Shown here: positions 1 through 11,246 of the stretch, piece after piece
Position numbering within the stretch: position 1 is the first letter of the stretch
Layout of the letters: each line of letters begins with the position of its first letter
NCBI RefSeq assembly: GCF_036323735.1
Contig: NC_086020.1
Location: 121,275,710 to 121,339,709 of the forward strand
Source of the DNA: Rattus norvegicus
Lineage: Eukaryota; Chordata; Mammalia; Rodentia; Muridae
Length of the DNA stretch: 64,000 nt
Reading direction: 5' to 3'
Position numbers and translations under genes: made by a program
The notes under the pieces: model-generated
Seen by the model: the letters and a program-made list of their open reading frames with translations, nothing else
Told to the model about the DNA's origin: nothing
Database searches by the model: none

Positions 1-384
1 TGGAGAAGACCCATTCCTGATTCAATTAAAATTTCGTCTCATGATCCTATTAGCACACGCCCTTGGACAGTGGTTTGACTTCCTCATTTGGGGTGCTGAC
101 TGGAATTACAGGAGCTGCCTGTTCCAGCCCTGAAATAACAGAATGATTGATTTCAATCCCTCATGCCTCTTCTCCTTCCAAAAACTGTTACCACCAAACC
201 CAACCCTCACTTCTCATGTTGATGATTCAGTCCCTACCCATCCCACTCACACATGAAAAGTACATCTCTCTAAATCCATTCACAGCTCTGCAGCTGGGAG
301 CCTAGCTCTCAGCTACCACATGCCATGGCACCACACGCCCCACCTCATTTCAGACTCCAGCCCCAACATTAGCATCTTTCACTC
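1..384. other. No recognisable element
   Basis: Mixed-composition sequence with no open frame, SINE, LTR or microsatellite that I can identify. Confidence 0.5.
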
Positions 385-490
385 ACTGTTCATTCATTCA
401 TCAATGTATTTGATGCCTGCTGTAGACACTGAGAGCACGGGGTGGGAGGAAAGGTACTCAGAATCTGTCTAGCTAGCACTCAACCTGACA
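385..490 (-). mobile_element. L2 LINE 3'-end relic
   Basis: Reads like the inverse of the L2 tail: repeated CATT units, then text resembling 'atttgatgcctgctgtagacactgag', the complement of the widespread 'gtgcctggcacatagtaggtgctcaataaat' end of L2. Heavily diverged. Confidence 0.45.
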
Positions 491-540
491 GGTAAATGAG
501 CGGCTGGGGAGTGAGGGAGTCAGTCCGGGAATGCTCCTCA

Positions 541-960
541 AGGTAATAGGAAGGTTTACGTGTCAGCTTAGCTGGGCTCCAGGGCACCCAGACGTCTGGT
601 TAGATGTTGCCTCTCATTATATCTACGAGAGCATTTCTGAGATAGATTAGCATTGGATTGGTACACTCAGTAAAGCACATTCCTCCCCGGTAAGCCTAAC
701 CCACTTTGTTAAGGGCTTGAGTAGAACGAAAGGCCAGAGGACCCTCCCTTTCTACCCTACCACTGGGATGGTCGTCTTCCTCCCTTTGTGCTTCTGGTTC
801 AGACCTTCAGACTGGAATAAGGACCTACCCATAATTCTTGTTTGTACTCACCCACCAGCCTCTCTTGGTCTTCTGCATACAAATGGCAGATTGCACAACC
901 CTTTGCTTCTCATTTTTCAAAGTAATACAAAAGGGAGAAACAACTTCTGGTACTAATTAA
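541..960 (+). mobile_element. Ancient eutherian interspersed repeat, probably LTR class
   Basis: Contains landmarks I associate with an old mammalian LTR-like family: 'gtgtcagcttagctgggctcc', 'gagatagattagcattgg', 'cactcagtaaagcac' and 'gagtagaacgaaaggc' in that order. Exact family not resolved. The 79-codon frame inside it starts with TTG and is not considered a gene. Confidence 0.45.
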
Positions 961-1160
961 TATGGGGGAGGGGGTTCCATTCTCAATAAGCAATTTATTC
1001 TCCAACTCTTCATCTACCAACTATATAAACTCCAATTGAATTTGGACTCTGCCTGGGGAAAAGGAAGGTCTGCCTGATATTAGACCATCTTCATTTCAGA
1101 CACCAGTTGTGAGTCCTGGGTTGAAAAAGAAAAAAAAGTTGATTTAAAAAGTAAAAAAAA

Positions 1161-1256
1161 GGGGTTGGGGATTTAGCTCAGTGGTAGAGCGCTTACCTAG
1201 GAAGCGCAAGGCCCTGGGTTCGGTCCCCAGCTCCGAAAAATAGAACAAAAAAAAAA
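1161..1256 (+). mobile_element. ID SINE (rat type)
   Basis: tRNA-Ala-derived SINE with intact A box (TAGCTCAGTGG) and B box (GGTTCGGTCCC) and an A-rich tail. Flanked by an A-rich target duplication containing AAAAGTAAAAAAAA on both sides. Confidence 0.96.
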
Positions 1257-1271
1257 AAAGTAAAAAAAAAA

Positions 1272-1475
1272 AAGATTTATTTTATGGGCGTAAGTATATT
1301 GATTTCATGTATATGTATATACCATGTGCATGCCGGGTGCCAAAGAAGGCCAAAAGAGGATGTCAGATCCCCTAGGAGCCAGAGTTACAGATGGTTGTGA
1401 ATCACTCTATGGGTCCTGGGAATCAAACCAAATCTTCTGCAAAAGCAGCAAGTGCTGAGCCAAATTTCCAGCCTC
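1272..1475 (-). mobile_element. B3-type SINE
   Basis: Inverted B3: T/A-rich tail at left (tttattttatgggcg), the '...ccaggtgcc..aggccaaaagagg' body, then 'tgctgagccaaatttccagcc', the complement of the tRNA-related head. Confidence 0.85.
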
Positions 1476-2194
1476 CTGATCCACGTGTTTGAACAATGGT
1501 TATATGTCAGGTTTCCACAGCCTCTTCCTCGGGTTTCATTCAGTAAGAGATTGACATTTACTTATCAAATCATTATAAAAGGGATTACAAAAGACACAGA
1601 TGAAAGGGGATATGAGGCAGGCACTGAGACCTCAGCCTCACCCCTACCTGTGTGCTGACAGCCTATATATAACAAAGAGGGAGGCTGTAGGGGCAACCAT
1701 TCTGATGTTTCTTTCCACTATAGAAACATACTGTACATGTATGAGCGATGTGTGTGTGTGTGTTTTTGGATGGGCAGCTAGAGGCTTAACTTTCCCTGCT
1801 GTTCCTAGTACCTCAATGCAGGACTCCTGGTTCCCACAGAGGACTCACCACCACCACCACCACCACCTCAATGAGCCACCCAGCCGGGCAATCCTATCTC
1901 AGCACTTTGGCTGCACCACATGGAAAGCCCTAAGTCACACAACCCAGCAAGCCAGTTCTGGATTCCTGACCTACAGACATGGTGAGATTCTCTGGCCTTG
2001 AGGGTAAGCTATGACAACAGCATAATTAATGTCCAAACAGTCTGTGTTGGAGGTCAACGTGGCTGAAATTCCAAGGCTACCTTCCAAGGTCGTGGTACTC
2101 ATTCTTCATGGATTTTGAATGATATCTGTGACCTATTTTTATTTTTCCCACTTCTTCACTTTCAGGTATGGTTTAAAATATTATGCTGAAGAGC
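1476..2194. other. Single-copy sequence with a (CAC)n microsatellite
   Basis: No SINE or LTR recognised. Holds a short TG run at 1750-1762 and a (CAC)n run at about 1849-1868. Chance frames of 68 and 133 codons overlap here; the second has a poly-His run only because of the CAC repeat. Confidence 0.5.
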
Positions 2195-2401
2195 AGTTCC
2201 AATGGGTTACCTGGGGAACTGCTTGAATGGGTTGTACAGGGAACAAAGGGTTATCTGGGGGCAGCTTGAATGGAATATGTGGGAACAGTTTGAGTAGGTT
2301 ATCTGGGGGTAGGCTGAGTGGGTTATCTGGGGGTAGCCTGAGGTGGGCTATCTGGGCTGAGTGGGTTATCTGGGCTTAAAAAGCTTGAGCAGGTTGTCTG
2401 A
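2195..2401. repeat. Degenerate minisatellite, ~30-bp unit
   Basis: Six to eight diverged copies of a unit like 'gggttatctgggggtagcctgagt' follow each other, with units shortened toward the right end. The motif GGTTATCTGGG recurs at about 2250, 2307, 2329 and 2364. Confidence 0.85.
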
Positions 2402-2668
2402 TCAGTGTTCACAGAATGATATGCAAAGGACAGTTCCAAATTTCTACCACCACTTATATGGCTTTAAAGAGTCTGGAAAGGAAACAGACAGTCTCTTCCT
2501 TCTTGTCTAGAATACACCCATGTGCATCCTATCAGAGTCCTTAGGAAACAAACTAAAAAATCTAGGCCTCATTGTTATGATCTGTGGGGTCCTGGTTTTG
2601 ATCTTCTGCACTGAAAGAAGGTAGGGTGAGTGGGTGAATAACATGTAGCTGAGTCTTACTCAGTAGAA

Positions 2669-2721
2669 AAAAGAATTAGAAAGGAAGGAAGAAAGGAAAG
2701 AAAGAAGGGAGGAAGAAAAAG
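2669..2721. repeat. GA-rich low-complexity tract
   Basis: Purine-only stretch of GAAA, GGAA and GAAAG units. Confidence 0.85.
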
Positions 2722-2856
2722 ACTGTTGAACAAAAGGAATAAGACATGAGAAGGATGAATCTATTCTGTTTCCATCCAGATGAAGTTTAGGGACCGTAAA
2801 CCTGTGTTCTAGTAATAAGTCAGAAAGGCTGCTCCTTGCCTTATTTTAGGAGAGGA

Positions 2857-2876
2857 CTTTTTAGTCGACTAAAAAG
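2857..2876. other. Perfect 20-bp palindrome
   Basis: CTTTTTAGTCGACTAAAAAG is exactly self-complementary with no spacer (centre TCGA). No flanking element was recognised. Confidence 0.9.
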
Positions 2877-3421
2877 CACAAGAGAGAACAGTTTTTGAAG
2901 TGATGGGAGGTTTACGGATTTTAATACAGTCACAAAAGGAATGTTTTCGGAAATTACTAGTAAATAAGCATGATTTTCATTTCGTTACACGTGTGTAGAC
3001 AATATAAAATAGCGTGCAATTCCATTATCAAAACGTGCTCTTAAAATGCTGGCTACGGAGCACCCGAGGAAGGCAAAGTCAGGGTTTCCACTTTCAGAAA
3101 CCGCCCTTGAGAAGGACCAGCCCCTGGCGCCTGAGCTGAGATACATTCTTTTCTCCTCACTTTCCTGCTGGCAAAGAAAAGGTAGGCTGCACAAGAAAGG
3201 GCCCTCCAGGTTATGAAAGACCCAGCAGCTGCAGCGGCCACCACCAATCACAAATGACTCATCGTCCAGGAATCCCAAGAGGCCACCCGGGGAGGACTTC
3301 CGGCTCAGAAGGGAAACTGAAGAGGGAAAACATGCTAACAAAGCTCTCCCAGTTTTAGTCTGAGGCACCTCAAGGGATGGCTGTGCTACAGCTGTAAGAG
3401 ACGTGGGATAGCCATGCTAGC
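2877..3421. other. No gene recognised
   Basis: Contains a 127-codon frame on the minus strand (3368-2985) with no family resemblance, no splice context and a second overlapping frame of similar look; treated as chance. Confidence 0.5.
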
Positions 3422-3435
3422 AAGAGGGCAGGCCT

Positions 3436-3537
3436 GGGTTGGGGATTTAGCTCAGTGGTAGAGCGCTTGCCTAGCAAGCACAAGGCCCTGGGTTCAGTCC
3501 CCAGCTCCGAAAAAAAAAAAAAGAAAAAGAAAAAAAA
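3436..3537 (+). mobile_element. ID SINE (rat type)
   Basis: Complete ID element with A and B boxes and an A-rich tail. A 17-bp perfect target duplication (AAGAGGGCAGGCCTGGG) lies at 3422-3438 and 3538-3554, overlapping the first G residues of the element. Confidence 0.97.
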
Positions 3538-3554
3538 AAGAGGGCAGGCCTGGG

Positions 3555-4077
3555 GAGCCAGAGAAAGCCAATGCTGTGTCCTAGTCCAAGGAGGCTGCAA
3601 GCCAGCTGGCTCATAGGTCACGAGCCTGCCTCGAGGCATTCCTAATTGAGGTAAAGACCTTTCTGGGGTCTCCTGGGTCTGTCCATGGCACGCCTTACCG
3701 TTTTATTTTATGTCCGGAAAGTAAAACTACAGAATCCATTGCCATGTTTACTTGTTATGAATATAACATATTCATAATTATGGATCTAATAAAAAGCAAC
3801 ATATAGCATTGTTTTGGCTTGCATAAGTTTAATATAACTATCATTATACCTGCTTAACAATTTTTGTACTCAACACTGTGTTTCAACATGTGAATGAAGT
3901 CAAGGTGGGCACAGAAGCACATGATTAAAAAAATGAATACCTCTGACTACATAAAGACTTTAAGTTTTGAATGTCAAACTATTCTTATAACTCAAGTTAA
4001 AGAGCTGCAAAACGTCATTTCTTTTCAAAATGTACTATTTCAAAATGTATGTATTTCAAAAATAATTATAATTATAT
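3555..4077. other. AT-rich sequence without recognised element
   Basis: Strongly AT-rich, especially 3745-3860 and 4000-4077. No coding signal. Confidence 0.5.
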
Positions 4078-4263
4078 TTAACTTATTTATTAATGTGTAT
4101 TTGTGTATATGATAGAGGATTACATGCTATGGCTGTCATGTAGAGGTTTCAGAGGAACTTTGAGGAGTCAGGTCTCCCCACTTCTATGTGGGTTTAGGGA
4201 TGGAATTCAAGCCATCAGGTTTCCCCTGCAAGTGCCTTACCCACTGAGTCATATTGCCAGCCC
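4078..4263 (-). mobile_element. B3-like SINE
   Basis: Inverted SINE: T-rich tail, '...gaggtttcagagga..', then 'ccttacccactgagtcatattgccagccct', the complement of the tRNA-derived head. Confidence 0.75.
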
Positions 4264-6935
4264 TACAAATTAAGTAAAAAAATGTTTGCTGCCTTTATAA
4301 TTAAAAAGCCTTTTGCCTTACTAGAACCTGCTAACTTCTGTTCTCTGGAAGTGTATTTTTCGACTCTTATCCCCTTTTTTCCCTTCTGGAATTAACTTCT
4401 ACGTTAGCTACCATAATTACACAGAAATTTTAAAGGAATAATAGCTACTGACCCCACACAACGAAGTTAATGATCTAGTGAGTCTCCCTGCGTGTTTCAG
4501 TGGTTACAAATCCAGGTTGGAACAATAGCCAGGGCTTACCTGACCACAGCTAAATAATTGAAAGTCAGAACCGAGTCCAGTGAGCAAGCTGATTCTAGTC
4601 ACCCCGCCCACTGTTTCCCCATTGTCCTCAATACCTTCATCTGCGTCTGCAACTTTCTCATCTTTAAACTCTCCCCTAGAGGAATTCCTTTCAAACATTC
4701 AAACTCACAACAGTGCAGGAACCTTCCCACGGCCACCCCTCCCCAGCAGAGAGTTCCAAATCCAGCCCCCTTGGGTCACGCAGCCCGGAATGAGTGATCG
4801 CCTCCCCGGAAGCTCTTGGACCGTAGCTTGTTTTCCCGGCTTATTTGCTGACTTGTGGATCCCGTTCTTCAGTATTTTTCCTGATAAAGACTGAAAAAGG
4901 TGGTAAACCTTGCATAACGCTTATCTGAAATGCCTTGACCCTGCCTTCTTGCTTAATAGGGACCCTGGCCTGGGAAGGGCTCTAGACTTGAAGTCATGAT
5001 CTTCTGGGTGGTAATGGGTGCAGTCGGAAGTTGAAGCCACTCGGGTCCTTGCCCTTTTTAATCTCTGGGGCTCTGTAGGATCTTTTCACACAGTACTCAG
5101 GAACACATTTTCAAATGTTTCCCTGAAAATATCTTACCCTATGTTTTTATTTATATATTCTATTCCTGAATGCTTCTCACTAGTGTTGGGTTTCATAAAT
5201 CCTAATATCTCCCTTTTTTATATCTTATTATTTTTTTATCAACTTTCTGGCCAACTTCCTAAATTTCATCCTCCAAACTTCTGAAATGGTCTATTAAGTT
5301 AGCATCAGAAAGCCATATTATAGTCTCTGAACAGTTTCATACCACAGCTTCCTCTCGTCCTCCCCCAGGCAGGTCTCTTCTTACCCACAGGAAGACAGTA
5401 GTAACTATGGATGTTCATGTGTTTGTAAGATTTCTTCCTCTCCGCGCTCAGCTGCTGCGTCTGTGTATTTATTTTATTTGTTTATATCCATCAAGAGACA
5501 TGTTCAGCTTGGATGTCCGATGATTCACATTAAACAAAAAAACAAAACTATACGGGCTTTGAGTGGAACCTGCCTGAGTATCAGCTCTCGAGAGACCGGT
5601 GAAGTGGGAGAACAGTCTGGGCCTCGTAGCAAGATCCTGTCTCCAGAGAAACAAACAAATACACAAACAGCAGAAAAGAGGTCGGAGCACATTCCTGAGA
5701 GTGAGCTGGGCAGTTTAACCGTGTTAGATTCCTCTGGGTTTGCTCCCAGCCGGCTTCTGCAGTAAAACTTCAGCTGCCAATTCACCCCGTTCACAGACGT
5801 GCAATAAATCCTCTTATTCAACCTTTATTCTAATGTCTCTAAACTATTTCTGAATTTCCTTGTTTCTGACCAACAAACAGCCTTCCTGGTTCCTACTGAG
5901 TTTTCCTCTCCGTCTGCCTCATAGCATTGGTTTTAAAACTAGCCCAGTTCTTCCTTTCCAGAAGTAGCCACATATGTTTCACACCTATTTCCGTGACTGC
6001 ATGCCTGGCTAGCTATATAAAATCACTCCGCTGTCACTTTTTATAATCTTGGAAGGGATGATGAACACGTATTCACATTGTCATTTTTAATCTTGAAGTC
6101 GCCTCTTTTCCCACTCGTATTTCTTGTCAAATCAGGGGTAGGCTGAGGTGAGGCCTCTAACCAGCTCACTTCAGTCTACTGTAAACCGGAACACAGAATA
6201 AGAGCTCGCTGAGCGCATGTGGCCCTGCACCCAGTTCAGTGGTGTTTATAGACCAGTAATCGGGCTTTGTGTTTCTCTGACACGCTACACAGCTCTATGT
6301 CATCTGCGTGATTGTTCCTTCAGAGAACACACAGGGCTATTCCTAGTTTGAGTTTCAAAAGCTTACATCTTTAGTAAAACTAAAAATACTCACAACATAA
6401 AGAAAATACTGGGCTAAACATTGTGATACTGTTGCTACACCACTTGCTTAAGCACAGAAGAGGGACCCGAAAGACGAGCTTTTCTACCCCCAGAGACAGC
6501 GAAACCCGATGGGAGAAAATCATTAGCTCATGTGTGTAGACAACTGGGAGCATTTTATGAGCTGGAGATAGACCCAGGGCCATGTGCACACAGGATTTAC
6601 ATTTCTGCCAGGCCACATGAGTTTCTTCTCTTTAGACTGGAGCAGGAGCAGGACACTTCCTTTGCCCTTTGTGAATGAAAAGTGTTCAGAGGAAAGCAGG
6701 ACTCTAAAGGGAACACGGGTTATGGAAGCGCCCACTTGGGGGTGCATCTTGAATGGATGATCCCGAACCCCAGCCTTTGCTTTGGTGCTTCATAAGCTTC
6801 TTGTTGCTAATACACAACCCCAAGAAAACCCCAACTTTCCTGAGGTTAAGTTTTACCACCTAAAGTAAAATAGGAATTTAGAATTAAGTGTTCATGTTTC
6901 CCCAATCTCTTGATCAGCTCTCTTATCTTACTTTA
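4264..6935. other. Long repeat-poor block
   Basis: 2.7 kb with no clear transposon. Frames of up to 104 codons occur but overlap on both strands and resemble no protein. A B1-like scrap may lie at 5600-5660. Confidence 0.5.
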
Positions 6936-7090
6936 TTCTTTTGTTTTCAGACAGGGTTCCACTATATAGCTCTGGCTAGCCTGGAATTCACTATGTAGAC
7001 CAGGCTAGCCTCAAACTCCCAAACTAATGGTAATCCTTCTGCCTCTGTCTTTCTAGTGCTGGAGTTCAGATGGGTGCTATCATCCCAGCC
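6936..7090 (-). mobile_element. B1 SINE
   Basis: Inverted B1: 'ttttcagacagggtt', 'agctctggctagcctggaattcactatgtagaccaggctagcctc', ending 'gctatcatcccagcc'. Confidence 0.92.
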
Positions 7091-7160
7091 TCAGTTTCAT
7101 ACACACCATCCGATATGGGGATTCTGATCATCTAATAGCCAATTTAAAATCCATAAACTT

Positions 7161-7315
7161 TGGCTCACAAGATGGCTTAGCAGGAAAAGGGGTTTACTGG
7201 CAACCTTGATGACCTGAGTTTTATCCCCAGGACCCACATGGAAAGACAGAAAGAACTAATTCTCACCTGCTGGCCTCTGGCCTCCATAGTTGGTTGGCAT
7301 AGCACATGAACATGT

Positions 7316-7320
<5 letters not shown>
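7161..7320 (+). mobile_element. B3-like SINE
   Basis: Starts 'tggctcacaagatggcttagcagg', contains 'gacctgagttttatccccaggacccacatgg' and '...ctgacctcca'-type text before a simple-repeat tail. Confidence 0.8.
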
Positions 7321-7368
<48 letters not shown>

Positions 7369-7424
7369 CAGAGAGAGACAGAGAGACAGAGAGAGACAGA
7401 GAGAGACAGAGAGAGACAGAGAGA
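7321..7424. repeat. (GA)n grading into (GACAGAGA)n
   Basis: About 40 bp of pure GA followed by regular GACAGAGA units; it forms the tail of the SINE to its left. Confidence 0.97.
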
Positions 7425-7634
7425 AATAAAAACAAATATGATAAAAAAGATTTTACTTCATAAAAAGTTATAGAATAATATTTTAGTGGCCAGTAACCAA
7501 GTATGTTAATATACCAACATGCTAATTTAGGACAATTCAGTTGTAAAATTAAACACACAGTCAATGAGATATGTAGATTCCTCATCTAAAGTTTATAGTG
7601 GATTGTCATTAATCTCTTGGGTTGATTAGTTTGG

Positions 7635-7742
7635 CTTGCTGTTTCTTGAGACAAGAACTCATGTAGTTCAGGCTGCCCTTGAACTCCTGATCTCTCTGCC
7701 TTCACCTCCTAAGTGTTGTGGCTACAGCCACTGTCACCAAAC
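7635..7742 (-). mobile_element. B1 SINE, partial
   Basis: Inverted B1 body: 'ttcttgagacaagaactcatgtagttcaggctgcccttgaactcctgatct', ending in 'gtggctacagccactgtcacc'. Confidence 0.82.
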
Positions 7743-8790
7743 TCATGATAGAAAGAAATACAGAAGAAATGAGAAATCATCTGCTATGAATGTATGTCAG
7801 AAATCCCTTCAGCTGCAACAAAGTTAGGGTTAGAAACTTGCTGAGGCTGCTGAGAAGGCTAGCTAAGGTCCACAGATCAGTGTCAGTCAGGAAGCTTGGA
7901 AGGATTGCTGAGGCACTGGGAGTTGGGCAAGATGACTCTAGGGAAAGAGGCCCCCCGGAGACAAAAGTTGATGTTTTGAAACTGGCTTTTCCTTTGGACA
8001 GTTGCTCCCGCTCTGAGCACTGGGGCAGAGGTCAGGAGGCCAGGCAATGACCAGAAGAGCCACTAAGGGTGAGGGGATTGTAGAAGTTTGGCCTTTAGGG
8101 TCCTAACAAGAAGATGTAAAGCTCAGACTGGCCTGATTTTCTACCAAAATATTTACCGAATTCTGGAGTTTCATGAAAATCAAGCAGAAAACTTCTCTGA
8201 AAATGGAACATGTAGGTTTATAGTTTTCAAACTTTAATAAGTGTACTTAAATGTTTTAAACTCCCACTTAAACCACCACCCACCAGAGGTAGTGGAGAGG
8301 AAAGGTTAGTAGGGCAAAGGAAGATGCGGACCTCTTTAGAAAGAGTCTGGGGGAGTGAATCCAATCTGCACTGTCAGGATAGCAGCGGTTCAGTTCACAC
8401 AAACCAAATCTACTAGCGAACACCACCTATGAATTAGCAATGGTAGTTTGCTCCAGAAGAAACCACAAGGCTCTTCCAATCAACCCAAGTCTGCAAAATC
8501 ATCAAGAAGCAGCCAAACACCACCAGAAGTTCTTTGGTGCGTTTCTCTCTGCAAAGTCATGACAAGTGATGATCAGTAAAGAGTGGCAAGGTGAACCAAC
8601 ACCACACAACCTCTCAAGCTTCTGCTCTAGTGAAACATCACATGACCTTTCCCCAGGGAACCCAGAAAAACATCACATGTCTGCTTCAGCAAAAACATCT
8701 TCTCATAAGACAGTTTTCAAAAAAATAAAAGTATGACACAACCGAGTCTCCAAAGAAACCAAAAATTTTAACAGCTGGGCATTTTATCTT
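7743..8790. other. No recognised element
   Basis: Mixed sequence. The stretch 8560-8700 repeats 'aacatcacatg' twice (about 8634 and 8669) within a CA-rich context. No coding signal. Confidence 0.45.
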
Positions 8791-8823
8791 AAAAACAAAC
8801 AAACAAACAAACAAACAAACAAA
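8791..8823. repeat. (AAAC)n microsatellite
   Basis: Seven to eight AAAC units. Confidence 0.95.
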
Positions 8824-9399
8824 AAACCAAACCTCTTTCAGAAAGAAAGAAGGCCATGGTGAGCACCCAGGCCTTGGTAGACCCTGGATGGACTCATCTA
8901 TAACAAGCTGAGCCTGAGGCAGAAGAGGCCTCCAGGGACCTTATAGAGAAGTAACTCCCTCCATGACATCTGGCAAAGCTGTAGAGACTAAAAACACAGA
9001 TGTTTCCAAGGCTTAGGCAAGAGGGTGGTCTAGTGGGCAAGAAGAGTGTTAGGGAAGAGGAGCATGGTGTTTTAACGTGAATGTGTCGGTGAGTGTTTAC
9101 CAGAACACACAGCATATGCACCATCCAGAGGGAGGTGTAGGTGGTAAGCTTTGGACATCTGATGATTGTGATGCAAAGCAGGCTCAGCAGTTGGCAGAAG
9201 GGCTGCTGTGGCGATTGATGTCATAGACGGGGAAAGCTGCATGTGGACAGAGAAAGAGAGCTCTACTGTTACGCTCAATTTTGCTATGACTCTAAGACTA
9301 TGTGTTGTGGGGGCCTTCACCCCAGAAGACTGCTCAGACGTGTTTAAGCCAATAGAAAGTCTTTATTAGCTGACCAGTAACTATACAGGGTGTTTGAAT
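8824..9399. other. No recognised element
   Basis: Two short overlapping minus-strand frames (76 and 82 codons) only. Text near 9340-9370 (caatagaaagtctttattagctgac) resembles an LTR or SINE junction but is too short to name. Confidence 0.4.
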
Positions 9400-9509
9400 T
9401 CTGGTGCAGCACTTAGGAGGCAGAAGCAGGCAGATCTCTGTGAGTTCGAGGCCAATCTGGTCTACAGAGTGAGCTCCAGGACAGCCAGGGCTACAAAAAT
9501 AAACCCTGT
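9400..9509 (+). mobile_element. B1 SINE, 5'-truncated
   Basis: 'gcagcacttaggaggcagaagcaggcagatctctgtgagttcgaggcc..tggtctacagagtgagctccaggacagccagggctac': B1 from the middle of its left part onward. Confidence 0.92.
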
Positions 9510-9591
9510 TATTACTTAAAGCCAAATATATATTGGAAGAACAATATATACCAAAACCAGTTCTCATGTTTGTTGCTTATTGTATATAGGA

Positions 9592-9775
9592 CATTTTGTA
9601 ATGTAATTTCTTATTATAATCCTGTGAATAAATGCTATTATTGCCCTCTTTTTATGAACAAATAAACTGAAGTACGCAGTGGTTAAATAAATGATTTTGG
9701 TCAAAAATTCCTAAATGGAATAGCTGGGATTCGAACTCAGGGAGTGTAACCCAAGAACCTTTGTCTCCATCACTG
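9592..9775 (-). mobile_element. MIR SINE
   Basis: Inverse of MIR: 'tattattgccctctttttatgaacaaataaactgaag', 'gtggttaaataaatgattttggtcaaa', then 'gctgggattcgaactcaggg' (complement of the MIR B box). Confidence 0.75.
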
Positions 9776-10453
9776 GTCCTACTTATCCACAACAGTCACA
9801 GATGGTGCAGTTTTGATTGAAGACAGTGTAATTTTTGGTCCCTGTTTCCTGTCACTTGTGCCACCCAAGAGAATATGAAAGGTTACTAACTTCCATATAG
9901 AGCTATGCAATGTTTTAAATAGTGCTGTCCAATAGTTATTGAGTTAAAATTGTCTGAGACTATGAAAGACTGAGAAAATATATTTAATGTTAAATAGATT
10001 AAAATAGAAAAATAACAGAAAGAAGCATACAAATGAAAATGTGCTCAATACCATAAGCTCTTAAGTCATGTTGCAAACTTAAACATGGTCCACTTACCCG
10101 ACATTGATCTCTTTGTGTCCGTAGCTGTAAAATGACAAATTCTGTTCATTTGTCCTAGCTTTGGGTAGAATTCCAGCACACATGTACTCTTTGCCCCAAG
10201 TAAAACTGACACACATCCCTGTATTGTGCAGGCAGATAGGGAAGGCGAAATGACGGATAAGAAAAGAGTAGCAGAAGTTCAACTAGGAAGGAGACTTAGA
10301 CTCCTGATAATTGAGGGTCAATAGGATGGGAAGAGATAACAGTAACAGTCTGAGAAATTCCAGGAAAAAACTCAGCCAATAGATAAGAGGCAGCTCAGCC
10401 AACTCTGAGAAGCAATGGCATTAACCAGAGATGTCCACAAGCATGGCTGTTAG
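9776..10453. other. AT-rich sequence without recognised element
   Basis: A-rich segment 9900-10090 followed by mixed sequence; the 62-codon frame near 10.2 kb has no support. Confidence 0.45.
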
Positions 10454-10790
10454 TGTCTTAGCTATTTTCTATTGCTGTGAGGAGACACTCTGATTGAGGC
10501 AGTGGTTTGCTTTCAGCTTTAGAGGGTTAGTCCATGACCATTGTGGAGGGAAGTAAACAGACTTGCTGCTGGGGCAGTAGCTGAGAGCTCTATATCCTGA
10601 TCTGCAGGCAATAGGCCAAGAGAGGTGGCAGGGGGATGAAGGAGACAGACTAACCTGGTCTGGGTCTTTGAACCTCAAAGCCCACTCCCAGAGACACACC
10701 TCTTCCAACAAGGCTACACCTCCCAATCCTTACCAAACAGTTCCACCAAGAGGGGACGGGACCAAGCAGTCAAACACATGAGCCTATGCA
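10454..10790 (-). mobile_element. MT-type MaLR solo LTR
   Basis: Begins 'gtcttagctattttctattgctgtgaggagacac', continues '...gcccactcccagagacacacctcttccaacaaggctacacctcccaatcc' and ends 'aaacacatgagcctatg': an inverted MT-family LTR of near-full length. Confidence 0.85.
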
Positions 10791-11231
10791 GTCCATTCCC
10801 AATCAAACTCTCAGGAGCAATGACTTCATAGCAGGAGAGGTCACTCCTATTCCTTTTCACTTGCTTCATTTTTCAATCCATGAAACCCTCTTTCTCATCC
10901 TTTTCCTTTTTTCTCTATGTCTTCCATTCTCCCTCTGCACTGAGAGCTTCAGATACTCAGCCTGCAGTTGCTTTTCGTGTAAATGTGGTGTGTGTCAGTC
11001 TGGTGTAGTGCTGATCCAGGCAACAAACAGCAGTGTAATGCACAGCAGACCTCTGGGAAGCGTCACCTTTGTGTTTTTCCTCCACTCAGCCTTCAAACCC
11101 CCAGGGTTACCCCTCATCCTTTCTCCAATACACTATCCACATCTCTCCTGACTCTCTCCTCTCAGAACATAAAACACAGATTCACAAGGAGGCCTGTTCC
11201 AGCAGGCTTGGAACTCACTATTACTGGATTC
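10791..11231. other. No recognised element; pyrimidine-rich in part
   Basis: A TC-rich stretch at 10850-10940. Overlapping frames of 121, 95 and 68 codons share this segment in different phases, which argues against any being real. Confidence 0.45.
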
Positions 11232-11246
11232 AACAACAACCTTTTA

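Noticed and set aside
717..956. 79-codon plus-strand frame
   Set aside because: Starts with TTG and lies inside an ancient LTR-like repeat; no protein resemblance.
1161..1256. tRNA-like sequences with A and B boxes
   Set aside because: These are ID SINEs with A-rich tails and target duplications, not functional tRNA genes; the same holds for the other six copies.
1600..2001. Frame with a poly-His run
   Set aside because: The His run comes from a CAC microsatellite; no other coding feature.
7256..7585. 109-codon frame with a long Ser/Leu run
   Set aside because: Produced by the (GA)n tract and the adjacent SINE.
10454..10790. Retroviral coding remnants next to the LTRs
   Set aside because: The MaLR LTRs seen are solo; I found no gag, pol or env-like frame beside any of them.
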